Source: Piscinibacter defluvii (GTDB taxonomy: Bacteria; Pseudomonadota; Gammaproteobacteria; Burkholderiales; Burkholderiaceae_C). From it: a stretch of 64,000 bases of DNA. Every line of letters starts with the position of its first letter. Position 1 is the first letter of the stretch. The translations under genes and the position numbers were made by a program. Under the pieces are notes generated by a model. The model saw only the letters and a program-made list of their open reading frames with translations. It was not told where the DNA came from and did not search any database. This document shows, piece by piece, positions 44,210 to 55,139 of the stretch. Location of the stretch: the NCBI RefSeq assembly GCF_004011805.1, contig NZ_ML137196.1, positions 62,001 to 126,000 on the forward strand. Direction: 5' to 3'.

Positions 44210-45001
44210 ATGGCGGGTACCGTCACGCTCGCGCCCACCGGCGCGGACGGCGTCGCGACGCTGACGCTCGCCCACCCGGGCAAGCTCAACGCGATCGACA
44301 TCGCGATGTGGCGCGAGCTGCGCGCGCTGTTCGAGCGGCTGCAGGCGCTGCCGCCGGGCGAGGCGCCGCGCGCCGTGATCGTGCGCGGCGCGGACGGCCA
44401 GTTCGCTTCCGGCGGCGACATCGCCGAGTTCGCCGGCTTCCGCTTCGACGCGGCACGGCTGCGCGACTTCCACGAGCACGTCGTCGCCCCGGCGCTGCAC
44501 GCGATGCTCGACTGCGAACTGCCGCTGGTCGCGCAGATCGAGGGCCACTGCCTGGGCGGCGGCTTCGAGATCGCGGCCTGCTGCGACATCCGCGTCTGCG
44601 GCGACGGCAGCCGCTTCGGCGCACCGATCGCCCGGCTCGGCTTCCCGATGGCGCCGCTCGAGCTGCAGGTGGTGGCGCGGGTGGCGAGCGGCCCGGTGCT
44701 GCGCGAGATGCTGCTCGAAGCCCGCCTGCTCGGCGCCGCGGCGGCGCTGCAGCACGGCCTGGTGCACGCGGCGGTGCCCGACGACGAGGTGGCCGCGGTG
44801 GCGGTGCAGCGCGCGCGCCAGATCGCGCAGCTCGCGCCGCAGGCGCTGCGCCTGAACAAGCGCACGCTGCGCCAGCTCGAGCGCGACGGGCCGACCGAGG
44901 CCGAGCGGCTGGCGCACTACGCCTACGCCGACAGCGAAGAACACCGGGAAGGCATCGCCGCCTTCCTCGAGAAGAGAACGCCGCGCTTCGGGCGCGCGTA
45001 G
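44210..45001 (+). CDS. Enoyl-CoA hydratase/isomerase-family protein
   Basis: A 263-residue crotonase-fold protein with GADGQFASGGDIAEFAGF and the oxyanion stretch QIEGHCLGGGFEIAACCDIRVCGDGSRFGAPIARLGFPMAPLE. The active-site glutamates of classical hydratases are not obvious in the usual places, so it may be an isomerase or hydrolase of acyl-CoAs rather than a hydratase. It is the fourth gene of the malonate set and starts 61 bases after the Bug receptor; matB follows after 13 bases. Its role in malonate use is unclear; it may act on substituted malonyl-CoAs. Confidence 0.88.
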   Translation: MAGTVTLAPTGADGVATLTLAHPGKLNAIDIAMWRELRALFERLQALPPGEAPRAVIVRGADGQFASGGDIAEFAGFRFDAARLRDFHEHVVAPALHAMLDCELPLVAQIEGHCLGGGFEIAACCDIRVCGDGSRFGAPIARLGFPMAPLELQVVARVASGPVLREMLLEARLLGAAAALQHGLVHAAVPDDEVAAVAVQRARQIAQLAPQALRLNKRTLRQLERDGPTEAERLAHYAYADSEEHREGIAAFLEKRTPRFGRA

Positions 45002-45014
45002 AGGGAACCCTGCG

Positions 45015-46571
45015 ATGGACGACAACCAGAACCTGTTCACGGCGCTGCGCGCCGCCTTCCCGGCCGCGCTCGACACGGTCGCGATCGAGACCGGCGACGG
45101 CCCGGACGCGCCGCTGCGCTACACCTGGCGCGACCTCGAACGCGCCACCGCGATGATCGCCAACCTGCTCGATTCGCTCGAGCTGCCGCGCGACGGCGAG
45201 CACCCGCCACGCGTGGCGGTGCAGACCGAGAAGAGCGTCGAGGCGCTGCTGCTGTACCTTGCGGTGCTGCGCGCCGGGTACGTCTACCTGCCGCTGAACA
45301 CCGCCTACCAGCAAGCCGAGATCGAGTACTTCATCGGCAATGCCGAGCCGGCCGTGGTGGTGTGCTCCGGCAAGAACTTCGGCTGGGTGTCGAAGATCGC
45401 GTTCAAGGCCGGCACGAAACACGTCTTCACGCTGAACGAGGACCGCAGCGGCTCGCTGCTCGAGCGCGCCGCGCTGCAGAGCGACCGTCACGTGCCGGCG
45501 CGGCGCAGCGCCTCGGACCTGGCCGCGATCCTCTACACCAGCGGCACCACCGGGCGCAGCAAGGGCGCGATGCTGACGCACGGCAACCTGCTGTCCAACG
45601 CGCTGACGCTGAAGCACTACTGGGGCTGGACCGACGGCGACGTGCTGCTGCACGTGCTGCCGATCTTCCACGTGCACGGCCTGTTCGTCGCCTCGCACGG
45701 CGCGCTGCTGAACGGCAGCAGGATGCTGTGGTTCTCGAGGTTCGACCCGAAGCTGGTGACGGCGCGCCTGCCCGAGGCCACCGTCTTCATGGGCGTGCCG
45801 ACACTGTATGTGCGGCTGCTGGCCGAGCCCGGCTTCGGGCGCGAGGCGTGCCGCCGCATGCGGCTGTTCATCGCCGGCTCGGCGCCGCTGCTGATCGAGA
45901 CCTTCAACGAGTTCCGCGAGCGCACCGGCCACACCATCCTCGAGCGCTACGGCATGAGCGAGACGGTGATGCTCACGTCCAACCCCTACCGGGCCGAGGA
46001 CGGCGAGCGCCGCGGCGGCACGGTCGGCTTCCCGCTGCCGGGCGTGCAGCTGCGCGTCAGCGACGAGCAGGGCCGACCCTGCCCGGCCGGCGAGATCGGT
46101 GGCATCGAGGTCAAGGGACCGAACGTGTTCGCCGGCTACTGGCGCATGCCGGAGAAGACGAAGGAGGAGTTCACCGCCGACGGCTGGTTCAGGACCGGCG
46201 ACGTCGGCAAGGTCGGCGCGGACGGCTACGTCACCATCGTCGGCCGCAGCAAGGACCTGATCATCACCGGCGGCTACAACGTCTACCCGGCCGAGATCGA
46301 GGGCTACCTCAACGAGATGGACGGCGTGGCCGAGAGCGCGGTGATCGGCGTGCCGCACCCGGACTTCGGCGAAGGGGTGGTCGCGGTCGTGGTGCCCAGG
46401 CCGGGCGCCGCGCCCGATCCCGCCGCGCTGATCGGCGCGCTGAAGGGCCGAATCGCCAACTTCAAGGTGCCCAAGCACCTGTTCATCGAGGCCACGCTGC
46501 CGCGCAACACGATGGGCAAGGTGCAGAAGAACCTGCTGCGCGAGCAGCACAAGGCCTTGTTCGGTGCCTGA
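45015..46571 (+). CDS. matB: Malonyl-CoA synthetase
   Basis: A 518-residue member of the acyl-adenylating family that joins malonate to CoA with ATP. Motifs are AAILYTSGTTGRSKGAMLTHGNLLSNALTL (P-loop), PIFHVHGLFVASHGALLNGS, the A5 motif RYGMSETVM, the hinge region GYVTIVGRSKDLIITGGYNVYP and the C-terminal lysine in PRNTMGKVQKN. Wording and the mat context support malonate over other acids. With matA it converts malonate to acetyl-CoA. Its 3' end overlaps the CWC-protein gene by 8 bases. Confidence 0.95.
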   Translation: MDDNQNLFTALRAAFPAALDTVAIETGDGPDAPLRYTWRDLERATAMIANLLDSLELPRDGEHPPRVAVQTEKSVEALLLYLAVLRAGYVYLPLNTAYQQAEIEYFIGNAEPAVVVCSGKNFGWVSKIAFKAGTKHVFTLNEDRSGSLLERAALQSDRHVPARRSASDLAAILYTSGTTGRSKGAMLTHGNLLSNALTLKHYWGWTDGDVLLHVLPIFHVHGLFVASHGALLNGSRMLWFSRFDPKLVTARLPEATVFMGVPTLYVRLLAEPGFGREACRRMRLFIAGSAPLLIETFNEFRERTGHTILERYGMSETVMLTSNPYRAEDGERRGGTVGFPLPGVQLRVSDEQGRPCPAGEIGGIEVKGPNVFAGYWRMPEKTKEEFTADGWFRTGDVGKVGADGYVTIVGRSKDLIITGGYNVYPAEIEGYLNEMDGVAESAVIGVPHPDFGEGVVAVVVPRPGAAPDPAALIGALKGRIANFKVPKHLFIEATLPRNTMGKVQKNLLREQHKALFGA

Positions 46572-46791
46572 GCTGCCGCCGGCCGACTCCACGCGCTGCC
46601 CGCGCTGCGGCGGCGCGTTCCACTGCGGCGCGAACGACCCCGGCCCGTGCGCCTGCACGACGCTGCGGCTCGACGCGGCGACCCTCGCCCGGCTCTCGGC
46701 CGCCTACCGCGGCTGCCTGTGCCTGCGCTGCCTGGCCGAACTGTCCGGTGCGCAGGACGCCGGCCGCGCACCCGGGCAGACCTCAGGCTGA
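46564..46791 (+). CDS. Cysteine-rich CWC-family small protein
   Basis: A 75-residue protein with GTG start inside the end of matB. It has [23 protein letters not shown] and later [11 protein letters not shown], the cysteine spacing of the CWC family. The cysteines probably bind a metal; function is unknown. It overlaps matB by 8 bases at its 5' end and the convergent hybrid kinase gene by 9 bases at its 3' end. The 5' overlap suggests coupling to matB translation. Confidence 0.78.
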   Translation: MPELPPADSTRCPRCGGAFHCGANDPGPCACTTLRLDAATLARLSAAYRGCLCLRCLAELSGAQDAGRAPGQTSG

Positions 46792-49700
46792 CTCGAGGTC
46801 CGGCGCCAGTCGCGCCAGGCCGTCCAGCACCGGGCCGAGCTGCTGCAGCACCGCGTCGCGCAGCCGGTCGATCTCGCCCGGCGCCGCGCCATGCTCGCAG
46901 GCAGCCTCCAGCGCCGCGGCGGCACGCTGCAGCGCCGCCATGCCGAGCGTGCCGGAGACGCTCTTCAGGTCGTGCGCCAGCCGCGTACAGGCGGGCGCGT
47001 CGCCGGCCGCCCGGGCGGCCGCCAGGCGTGCGCCGAACTCGCGCTCGCGCTCGTGGAACATGCGCAGCAGCCGACGGTACAGCGCCTCGTTGCCCATGAC
47101 GCCGGCCAGGCCGGCGCGCAGGTCGAGTCCGGGCACGGCCGCCAGTTCGCCGGCGGCCCCCGGGCCGGCGGCCGGCCGCACCCAGCGCGACAGCGTCGCG
47201 AACAGCTCGTCGACGCGGATCGGCTTGGCGACATGGTCGTTCATGCCCGCCTCGAGCACGCGTTCGCGGTCGCCGGCCATCGCGTTGGCGGTCATCGCGA
47301 TCACCGGCATGTCCTGCAGGCCCGGCCACTGGCGCAGCACGCGCGTGGCTTCGTAGCCGTCCATCACCGGCATCTGGCAGTCCATCAGCACGGCGTCGAA
47401 ACGCTCGTGCTCGAGCCGGTCGAGCGCGGCGCGCCCGTCGGCGGCGACGCTCACCTCGATGCCGGCGCGGCGCAGCAGGTCGCAGGCCAGCTCCTGGTTG
47501 ATCTCGTTGTCCTCGACCAGCAGCACGCGCGTGCCGGCCAGCCCGGACTGGCGTGCCTGCAGCAGGTCGTGGCGCAGTTCCTCGCGCCGGGCCGCGAGCG
47601 CCGGGCGACCGAGCGCCACGGCGCAGGCATCGAGCAGCGCCGACGCAGTGACCGGCTTGGCCAGCAGTCCGGCCACCGGCAGGCCACGTTCGTCCAGGCG
47701 CCGCTGCGCCTCGTGGCGGTTGAAGGCGGTGACCATCAGCACCGTCGGGCTGGCGTGGCGCAGCTCGGTGTGGCTGAGCTGCTCGAGCAGCTCGATGCCG
47801 TCGGTGCCGGGCATCTTCCAGTCCAGCAGCAGCACACGGTAGGGCGCGTCGTCCGCGTCGGCGCGGCGCAGCGCCAGCAGCGCGGCCGCGGCGTCGCCGA
47901 CCGCCTCCGGCTGCATGCCCAGCGAGCTGCACATCGCCAGCATCAGCTCGCGGGCCAGCGGGTGGTCGTCGACGATCAGCAGGCGCGCCCCGCGCAGCTC
48001 GCCGGGCGCCGCCGGCGCGGCCGCGGCGGCACCGGGCTGCAGGCCGAAGCGGGCGCTGAAGTGGAACACGCTGCCGCGGCCGGGGGTGCTGTCGACGCCG
48101 ATCTCGCCGTCCATCAGCGCCACCAGGTGGCGGCAGATCGCCAGCCCGAGCCCGGTGCCGCCGTAGCGCCGGCTGGTCGACGCATCGGCCTGGCTGAAGG
48201 GCTGGAACAGGCGCTCGCGCTGCGCGGCCTCGATGCCGACGCCGGAGTCGCGCACCTCGAAGCGCAGCACCACGGTGTCGGCCTCGCGCGAGAGCAGCCG
48301 CACCGCCACCGTCACCTCGCCCTGGGTGGTGAACTTGACGGCGTTGTTGCCCAGGTTCAGCAGCACCTGGCCGAGCCGCGACGGGTCGCCGACCAGTGCG
48401 GTCGGCAGGTCCGGCGGCAGGTCGAACAGCAGCTCCAGGCCCTTCTCGTCGGCGCGCATGCCCACCAGGTGGGCGAACTGGTCCAGCACCTCGCCGAGCC
48501 GGAACGGGATCTGCTCCATCTCGAGCCGCCCGGCCTCGATCTTGGAGAAGTCGAGGATGTCGTTGATCACCACCAGCAGCGATTCGGCGGCGCGGTGCAC
48601 CTTCTCGACGTAGTTGCGCTGCTTCGCGTCCAGCCCGCTCTGCAGCGCCAGCCACGACATGCCGAGGATCGCGTTCATCGGCGTGCGGATCTCGTGGCTC
48701 ATGTTGGCGAGGAACTCGCCCTTGGCCCGGTTGGCGGCCTCGGCCGCCTGCCGGGCCCGCGCCAGCTCCTCGGTGCGTTCCTGCACGCGGCGCTCCAGGT
48801 CGGCGGCCAGGGCGCGCACCTCCTCCTCGGCGCGCCGGCGCACGCTGGTGTCGGCGAACACCGCCACCGCGCCGCTCACGGCGCCGGCCGCGTCGCGCAG
48901 CGGCCGCGCCGTGGCAGTCAGCCAGAGCCCCTGGTCCGGGCCCTCGCCGCTGCGCCGCATGTACAGGTCCTGCTTGTCGACGTCCTCGCCGCGCAGGGCG
49001 CGCGCCAGCGGCAGGTCCTCCAGCGGACAGAGGGTGACGCGGTCCGGCAGGTACAGCCCGAAGCGCTCGCGCCAGTTGCCCTTCGGGCCGGTGGTCATGC
49101 CGCGGCCGGCGATGAACTCGGCAGCCGGGTTGGCGAGCACCAGCTCGGCGCGCCGGTCGACCACCAGCACCGAGTCGCCGATGCCGTCGAGCACCTCGCG
49201 CAGGATGACGGTCTGGCGCTGCAGCTCGGTGCGCGAGCGGCGCAGGCGCAGCACGAACACCGTCGCGCCGGCCAGCAGCAGCGCACCGGCGGCCAGCAGC
49301 GTGACCTGCCAGCGCTGCTGCAGCGTGCGCCGCTCGATCTCGGCGACCTGCTGCGCGCTGCGGCGGGTCAGCTCGGCCAGCTCGCGCTGGCGCGCCTCGC
49401 TGCGGATGCGCTCGGCCAGCTCGAACACCCGCGCGCCGGCGCGTTCGCGCGCCAGGCGCGCGTTCGCCTCGGCCGCTTCGACCGACAGCTCGTAGGCGCG
49501 CCGGTGGTCGCCCTCGGCGGCCGCCACCGCGGCCATGCGCTGCGCGCTCTCGCTGCGGTAGACCGGCAGGTCGATCGTGCGCGCGAGCTGGTAGGACTGC
49601 TCGGCACGCGCGCGCGCCTCGGCGAGGTCGCCCAGGCGCTGGGCCAGCTCGCTCTGCTCCTTCAGCACGAACCAGCGGCCGATCGGGTTCGGGTGGCGCT

Positions 49701-50607
49701 CGTAGATCGCGGCGGCGCGCTGCAGCTCGGCCTGGGCGGACTTCAGGTCGCCCTGCTGGCGCAGCTCGAAGGCCAGCGCGAAGTGGCCGAGCGCCTCCGA
49801 GAACGGGATGCCGATCGACTGGTACAGGCCGATCGCCTCGCGGTACAGGCGCAGCGCGAGCGGCTTGTCGCCCTGCTTGCTCGCGACGCCGGCCAGGCCG
49901 CTGATCGCCAGCGCCTCGTTGAGCCGCGAACGCCCGGCCACCGCCTGCGCGCGCATCCGCTCGAACTGCTCGCGCGCCTCGGGCAGGCGGTCGCCCAGGT
50001 CGTAGGCCATCGCCAGGCCGCGGTGCGCGTGCGCCAGTGCGGTCGGGTCGCCGCTGGTGCGCGCGATCTCCATCGCCTGCAGCGCGACGTTGAGCGAGTC
50101 GTCCAGCAGGTTGGCGCGCCGGTAGGTCATCGAGGTGCGCAGCAGCGCCTCGCCCATCAGGTCGGGCCGGTCGGCCCCCTCGAGGGCGGCCAGCGTGCGC
50201 GTCATGATCTCCTGCAGCCGGCCCAGGCGGCCCAGGTTCACGTCGTTCATCGAGATGTTCAGGCCGGCCTCGGCCAGGCCGAGCCGGTCGCCCGCCTGCT
50301 CGGCCAGCTCGAAGGCCTGCTGCGCATGGGCGGCCGAGCGCTCGGTCTGCGCCATGTAGCCCTCGACCCGCGCCTGCAGGTTGAGCAGGCGCACACGGTC
50401 GGCCGGCGGCGCGTCGGCCGGCAGGCTGCGTTCGAGCTCGACGGCGCGCGCAAGAGCGGCGGGGGCATCGTTCTCGGCCAGCTGGCGGGCGTCGTCCACC
50501 GCGCGCCGCCAGGCCGCCGGATCCTGCGCCGTGACGGGTGCCGCGCCCAGGCAGAGCAGGAGCCCGGCCAGCCACAGATGCAGCAGCGATCGAGGGCATC
50601 GGCTCAT
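46783..50607 (-). CDS. Hybrid histidine kinase with TPR sensor, PAS, two receivers and Hpt
   Basis: A 1274-residue sensor. A signal peptide (ending APVTAQ) leads to a periplasmic helical TPR-like region (about residues 30-440), then one membrane helix (about 445-465). A PAS domain (about 480-595) and a coiled coil follow. HisKA has [12 protein letters not shown] with His638, followed by an HATPase with NNAVKF and GTGLGLAI. The first receiver has Asp929 and the second Asp1076; the C-terminal Hpt domain has His1212 ([10 protein letters not shown]). It can relay phosphate to an unidentified response regulator. ATG 50607 was chosen over an in-frame GTG nine bases upstream. No output regulator gene is adjacent. 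Confidence 0.93.
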   Translation of the reverse strand: MSRCPRSLLHLWLAGLLLCLGAAPVTAQDPAAWRRAVDDARQLAENDAPAALARAVELERSLPADAPPADRVRLLNLQARVEGYMAQTERSAAHAQQAFELAEQAGDRLGLAEAGLNISMNDVNLGRLGRLQEIMTRTLAALEGADRPDLMGEALLRTSMTYRRANLLDDSLNVALQAMEIARTSGDPTALAHAHRGLAMAYDLGDRLPEAREQFERMRAQAVAGRSRLNEALAISGLAGVASKQGDKPLALRLYREAIGLYQSIGIPFSEALGHFALAFELRQQGDLKSAQAELQRAAAIYERHPNPIGRWFVLKEQSELAQRLGDLAEARARAEQSYQLARTIDLPVYRSESAQRMAAVAAAEGDHRRAYELSVEAAEANARLARERAGARVFELAERIRSEARQRELAELTRRSAQQVAEIERRTLQQRWQVTLLAAGALLLAGATVFVLRLRRSRTELQRQTVILREVLDGIGDSVLVVDRRAELVLANPAAEFIAGRGMTTGPKGNWRERFGLYLPDRVTLCPLEDLPLARALRGEDVDKQDLYMRRSGEGPDQGLWLTATARPLRDAAGAVSGAVAVFADTSVRRRAEEEVRALAADLERRVQERTEELARARQAAEAANRAKGEFLANMSHEIRTPMNAILGMSWLALQSGLDAKQRNYVEKVHRAAESLLVVINDILDFSKIEAGRLEMEQIPFRLGEVLDQFAHLVGMRADEKGLELLFDLPPDLPTALVGDPSRLGQVLLNLGNNAVKFTTQGEVTVAVRLLSREADTVVLRFEVRDSGVGIEAAQRERLFQPFSQADASTSRRYGGTGLGLAICRHLVALMDGEIGVDSTPGRGSVFHFSARFGLQPGAAAAAPAAPGELRGARLLIVDDHPLARELMLAMCSSLGMQPEAVGDAAAALLALRRADADDAPYRVLLLDWKMPGTDGIELLEQLSHTELRHASPTVLMVTAFNRHEAQRRLDERGLPVAGLLAKPVTASALLDACAVALGRPALAARREELRHDLLQARQSGLAGTRVLLVEDNEINQELACDLLRRAGIEVSVAADGRAALDRLEHERFDAVLMDCQMPVMDGYEATRVLRQWPGLQDMPVIAMTANAMAGDRERVLEAGMNDHVAKPIRVDELFATLSRWVRPAAGPGAAGELAAVPGLDLRAGLAGVMGNEALYRRLLRMFHEREREFGARLAAARAAGDAPACTRLAHDLKSVSGTLGMAALQRAAAALEAACEHGAAPGEIDRLRDAVLQQLGPVLDGLARLAPDLESA

Positions 50608-50674
50608 GTGACCCACTGTAGTGCGACGCTGCCCCGCACCACGGTGGCGGATTCCCGGGGCACGGCGGAACCGT

Positions 50675-53230
50675 TCAGAACTGCACGCTCAGGCTGGTGG
50701 CCAGCTGCCGGTCGTTGACGAAGGCGTCGCGCGGACGGGCCGCACTGCCCAGGTCGCTGCGGCGCAGCGTGCGGGTCAGGTTCACGCCGTCCAGCGCCCA
50801 GGTCACCCGGGGCGTGACGCGCCAGCGCAGCGAGGCGTCGAGCCAGCCGTGCGCACGGGTCCAGACCTGCTGCGCGCCGCCGAGGTCGACCACCGGCACC
50901 ACGCCGCTGGCGAAGCGGCTGCGCCAGTTCCAGGCCAGCCGTGCCGACCACTGCCCGTGTTCGTACAGCCCGATCAGGTTGGCGCTGTGGCGCGACAGCC
51001 CCTGCAGCGCCACCTCGCGGCCGAGCACGCGGTCGAAGGTGCTGCTGTCCACGTGGGTGAGGTTGGCCTGCAGCCCGAGCCCGGACCAGGCGCCGGGCAG
51101 CGTGTCGAAGAAGCCCTGCCATGCGAGCTCGACCCCGCGCACGCGCGCCCGGTCGGCATTGCGCGGCCGGCTGACGAGGTAGACCGCACCCCCGTGTTCC
51201 TCCGGCTGCGCGAGGTTGAAGACGAAACCGTCGACCTGCTTCCAGAACAGCACCAGCGAGGCCGCCGTGCCGCCCGCGCGCTCGTGCTCCAGTCCCAGGT
51301 CGAGGTTGGACGAGCGCATCGGCTGCAGCGCCGGGTTGCCGGCGCTGCCCTGGTTCAGGTTCGAGTCGACCGGGTTGGGCAGCAGCAGCAGCGAGGGCGA
51401 GAGCTGGTTGAAGTCGGGCCGCGTGATCGTGCGCGACGCGGCGGCGCGGGCTTGCCAGCCCGGCGCCGGACGCCAGCGCAGGCTGGCGCTGGGCAGGTGG
51501 TCGGTCTCGCGGACCTGCCCGCGGATCGGCTCGGGCGCGCCGCTCCCCACGGCCTGCGCGCTGTCGGTGGTGCGGCGCGTCTGCACCACGCGCAGGCCCG
51601 CCTGGCCGTCGAGCGCGGCGCCGGCGCGCCAGGGCAGCTGCAGGTACAGCGCATCGCTGTCCTCGCGGATGCGCCACACGGAGAGCGGCCCGCCGCCGCC
51701 CGGCAGCGGCGTGGTGACGCCGAAGGCGGCGCGCAGCCCGGCCGGGTCGCGCGCATCGCCCAGCACGCCGATCAGGTGGTCGGTGACGCTGCCTGCGCGG
51801 CCGTCGAGGAAGTCGGTGTACGGGTTGGGCTGCAGGCGCCCCGGCAGCATGTCGCCCGCCGGTCCCGCGAGCGCGACGTCGCCGAAGGCCAGCCCGGGCG
51901 CGTTGTCGGCACGCCGCCGGGCATGCCGCCAGCCGAACTCGACACGTTCGAGCACCCCGCCGTCCAGCAGGCGCGCGAAGTCCACGCGCAGCGCCTGCAG
52001 CTCGCCGCGGAACGGGCGGGTGCGGTAGGCCAGGCCGGTGTAGCGCCAGGCGGCCGGGTCGCCCAGGTCGGTGCCGTCGACCGCGGTGGACGGCACGCGC
52101 CCGGACAGGTCGTGCGTGAAGCGCGCGGCGCTGGCGGCCAGGAAGGGCCCGGAGAAGAACAGGTGGTTGAAGCTGCTGGTGTGGCTCAGGTCGGCATCGA
52201 GCTGCCACTGGGCGCCGGCCCAGCGGCCGCCGAGGGCCAGCTGGCGGGTACGGTCCACCGTATCGCGCGCGAAGTTCAGCAGCGACACCGGCGCGTTCAG
52301 CCAGGTCACGCGGCGGGCATCGTCGCTGCCGGCGAAGCGCGCCAGGCTGCCGGCTTCGAACGCGCTGCCGGCCGGCGCGCTGAGATTGATCTGGTGCGAG
52401 TCCTGGCGCGTCTCGAGTTCGGCGAAGTGGGCCTCGGCGAACAGCTCGAGCCCGTCGGCCGGGCGCCACTGCAGCAGCGCGCCGGCTGCGCTGCGGCGCC
52501 GCCGGCCGATGCTGGTGGTCTCAGAGCTGCTGCCCGGCGCGAGGAAGCTGCCGCCCTCGGGATCGGCGTGCCGCACCGGCGTGCCGGTGCTCTTCTGGTC
52601 CTCGCGCCACCAGCGGTCCTGCAGCGCCAGGTTGACGAGCAGCCCGAGTTCGCCGCTGCCGGCGCGGCCGCGCCGGCTCACCAGCAGCGAGGCCGCTCCG
52701 GCGTCGCGATCGGCCAGGTGGCCGCGCATCCAGCGCAGCGAGAACACGCCGGCGTCACCGGCGAAGTCGAACGGCCGCCGCGTGCGCAGGTCGATGCTGC
52801 CGCCCAGGCCGCCCTCGATGCGCTCGGCCGAGCTGGTCTTGTGCACGTCGATGCCGGCCAACGCCTCGGCCGCGATGTCCGAATAATCCATCAGGCGGCC
52901 GCTGCCGGCGGTGAAGATCTCGCGCCCGTTGAGCGTGGTCTCCACCTGCAGCAGGCCGCGCACCGCGGCCAGCGCACCCTCGCCGCGGTCGCGCGTGAGC
53001 TGCACGCCGGTCACGCGCTGCAGCGTGTCGGCCACGCTCAGGTCGGGCAGCTTGTGGATCTCGTCGGAGACGACCGCGTCGACGATGCCCGGCGCATCGC
53101 GCTTGCGCGCCTGCGCCGACTCGAGGCTGCGCCGCGTGCCCGTGACCACGACCGCGTCGAGCGGCTCGGCCGCAGCGCATGCCGCGGGGGCAAGCCACAA
53201 GCAGCACGACAAGGCAATCGCCGGCTTCAC
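50675..53230 (-). CDS. TonB-dependent outer-membrane receptor
   Basis: About 851 residues; GTG 53230 is preferred because [21 protein letters not shown] then forms a signal peptide (an upstream TTG would extend it by 12 residues). A plug domain (about 25-150) starts [55 protein letters not shown]. The remainder is a beta-barrel with the terminal Phe in LSVQF. The [14 protein letters not shown] and RKRDAP wording is typical of the Caulobacter/Xanthomonas-type receptors for carbohydrates. It uses TonB energy to take up a large ligand. No associated binding or hydrolytic genes are next to it, so its substrate is unknown. Confidence 0.9.
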   Translation of the reverse strand: MKPAIALSCCLWLAPAACAAAEPLDAVVVTGTRRSLESAQARKRDAPGIVDAVVSDEIHKLPDLSVADTLQRVTGVQLTRDRGEGALAAVRGLLQVETTLNGREIFTAGSGRLMDYSDIAAEALAGIDVHKTSSAERIEGGLGGSIDLRTRRPFDFAGDAGVFSLRWMRGHLADRDAGAASLLVSRRGRAGSGELGLLVNLALQDRWWREDQKSTGTPVRHADPEGGSFLAPGSSSETTSIGRRRRSAAGALLQWRPADGLELFAEAHFAELETRQDSHQINLSAPAGSAFEAGSLARFAGSDDARRVTWLNAPVSLLNFARDTVDRTRQLALGGRWAGAQWQLDADLSHTSSFNHLFFSGPFLAASAARFTHDLSGRVPSTAVDGTDLGDPAAWRYTGLAYRTRPFRGELQALRVDFARLLDGGVLERVEFGWRHARRRADNAPGLAFGDVALAGPAGDMLPGRLQPNPYTDFLDGRAGSVTDHLIGVLGDARDPAGLRAAFGVTTPLPGGGGPLSVWRIREDSDALYLQLPWRAGAALDGQAGLRVVQTRRTTDSAQAVGSGAPEPIRGQVRETDHLPSASLRWRPAPGWQARAAASRTITRPDFNQLSPSLLLLPNPVDSNLNQGSAGNPALQPMRSSNLDLGLEHERAGGTAASLVLFWKQVDGFVFNLAQPEEHGGAVYLVSRPRNADRARVRGVELAWQGFFDTLPGAWSGLGLQANLTHVDSSTFDRVLGREVALQGLSRHSANLIGLYEHGQWSARLAWNWRSRFASGVVPVVDLGGAQQVWTRAHGWLDASLRWRVTPRVTWALDGVNLTRTLRRSDLGSAARPRDAFVNDRQLATSLSVQF

Positions 53231-53317
53231 GCGACCATCGTCGCGCCGCTCGCGCTGCAGCGTCAAGGCCGGCGAAGGCTCGAAAACCCTCGCCGGCCCT
53301 GCAAGCGTTGAGATGAA

Positions 53318-54994
53318 TCAGTCGTTGGCGTAGATGTCCACGTCCTTGGTCTCGCGCACGAACAGCATGCCGACGACGAAGGTGAGCGACGCGATGATGA
53401 TCGGGTACCACAGGCCGTTGTACATGTTGCCGGTCTGCGCCACGATCGCGAAGGCGGTGGTCGGCAGCAGGCCGCCGAACCAGCCGTTGCCGATGTGGTA
53501 CGGCAGGCTCATCGAGGTGTAGCGGATGCGCGTCGGGAACAGCTCGACCAGCATGGCCGCGATCGGGCCGTAGACCATGGTCACGAAGATCACCAGCACC
53601 ACCAGGATCGCGACGATCAGCGGCTGGTTCATCTTCGCCGGGTCGGCCTTGGCGGGGTAGCCGGCGGCCTTCAGCGTGTCGGCGACGGCCTTCTTGAACT
53701 CGGTGTCCTTCTTCCTCGCCTCGTCGGGCGCGAGGCCCTTGGCCGCGTAGCTCTGGATCACCGTCTCGCCCACCGTGATGCTGGCCGCGGTGCCGGGCGC
53801 GGCGGCGACGTTCTCGTAGCTCACCGAGCCGGCCGCGAGCACCTGCTTGGCGATGTCGCACGAGCTGGTGAACTTGGCCGTACCGGTCGGGTTGAACTGG
53901 AACGAGCACTCGGCCGGGTCGGCATGCACCACCACCTTGTTCTTCGCCTGCGCGGCGGCGAGGTCCGGGTTGGCGGCCTCGGTCAGCGCCTTGAAGAGCG
54001 GGAAGTAGGCCAGCGCCGCGAGCAGGCAGCCGGCCATGATGATGGGCTTGCGGCCGATCTTGTCGGACAGGATGCCGAACACGATGAAGAACGGCGTGCC
54101 GATCAGCAGCGCGATCGCGATCATGATGTTCGCCGTCGCCCCGTCGACCTTGAGCGCCTGGGTCAGGAAGAACAGCGCGTAGAACTGGCCCGTGTACCAG
54201 ACCACCGCCTGGCCGGCGGTCAGGCCGATCAGGGCGAGGATCACGATCTTCAGGTTCTTCCACTGGCCGAAGGACTCGGACAGCGGCGCCTTCGAGGTCT
54301 TGCCCTCCTCCTTCATCTTCCGGAAGGCGGGCGACTCGTTCATCGACAGGCGGATCCAGACGCTGACGCCGAGCAGGAAGATCGACACCAGGAAGGGCAC
54401 GCGCCAGCCCCAGTCGGCGAAGGCCTGCTCGCCGACCACCGTGCGGGTGCCGAGGATGACCATCAGCGACAGGAACAGGCCGAGCGTGGCGGTGGTCTGG
54501 ATCCACGAGGTGTAGGCACCGCGCTTGCCGTGCGGCGCGTGCTCGGCCACGTAGGTGGCCGCACCGCCGTACTCGCCGCCCAGCGCCAGTCCCTGCAGCA
54601 GGCGCAGGATGATCAGGATCACCGGCGCGGCCACGCCGATCGCCGCGTAGTTGGGCAGCACGCCGACGATGAAGGTCGACAGGCCCATGATCAGGATGGT
54701 CACCAGGAAGGTGTACTTGCGGCCGATCATGTCGCCGAGGCGGCCGAACACCAGCGCGCCGAACGGCCGCACGATGAAGCCGGCGGCGAAGGCGAGCAGC
54801 GCGAAGATGAAGGCCGAGCCGGCATCGAGCCCGGCGAAGAACTGCTTCGCGATGATCGCGGCCAGCGAGCCGTAGAGGTAGAAGTCGTACCACTCGAACA
54901 CCGTGCCGAGCGACGAGGCGAAGATGACCTTCTTCTCCTCGCCGGACATCGGCGCCGGTGCCGCGGCGGTGCGACCGATGGTGGTCGTTGCCAT
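53318..54994 (-). CDS. MHS-family MFS transporter with long extracytoplasmic loop
   Basis: A 558-residue permease of the metabolite:proton symporter family. It shows EWYDFYLYGSLAA in the first helix, FGRLGDMIGRKYTFL and RLLQGLALGGEYGGAATYVAEH, all family signatures, and PTRIRYTSMSLPYHIGNGWFGG near the end. Usual members are 430-450 residues. The extra ~120 residues form a hydrophilic insertion (about residues 365-490, with two Cys) between membrane helices. Substrates of this family include citrate, alpha-ketoglutarate, proline and shikimate; this one is undetermined. It lies 87 bases downstream of the TonB receptor start, both leftward. Confidence 0.9.
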   Translation of the reverse strand: MATTTIGRTAAAPAPMSGEEKKVIFASSLGTVFEWYDFYLYGSLAAIIAKQFFAGLDAGSAFIFALLAFAAGFIVRPFGALVFGRLGDMIGRKYTFLVTILIMGLSTFIVGVLPNYAAIGVAAPVILIILRLLQGLALGGEYGGAATYVAEHAPHGKRGAYTSWIQTTATLGLFLSLMVILGTRTVVGEQAFADWGWRVPFLVSIFLLGVSVWIRLSMNESPAFRKMKEEGKTSKAPLSESFGQWKNLKIVILALIGLTAGQAVVWYTGQFYALFFLTQALKVDGATANIMIAIALLIGTPFFIVFGILSDKIGRKPIIMAGCLLAALAYFPLFKALTEAANPDLAAAQAKNKVVVHADPAECSFQFNPTGTAKFTSSCDIAKQVLAAGSVSYENVAAAPGTAASITVGETVIQSYAAKGLAPDEARKKDTEFKKAVADTLKAAGYPAKADPAKMNQPLIVAILVVLVIFVTMVYGPIAAMLVELFPTRIRYTSMSLPYHIGNGWFGGLLPTTAFAIVAQTGNMYNGLWYPIIIASLTFVVGMLFVRETKDVDIYAND

Positions 54995-55139
54995 GATCTC
55001 TCCAGGATGCGGTTCGGCCGCGGGGTCGCGGCCCGTGGCGCCACTGTCCGGGCCGGCTCTGACCGTCGACTGACGCGGCCCCAACACAGGCTGACAAACT
55101 CAGGGGCAACCCGCAGTCGCGCTTGCGCGATGCGAAAAC

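Noticed and set aside
46891-50718. A 1275-codon plus-strand frame over the hybrid kinase
   Set aside because: It is the antisense shadow of the kinase gene; no signal, domain or ribosome site supports it.
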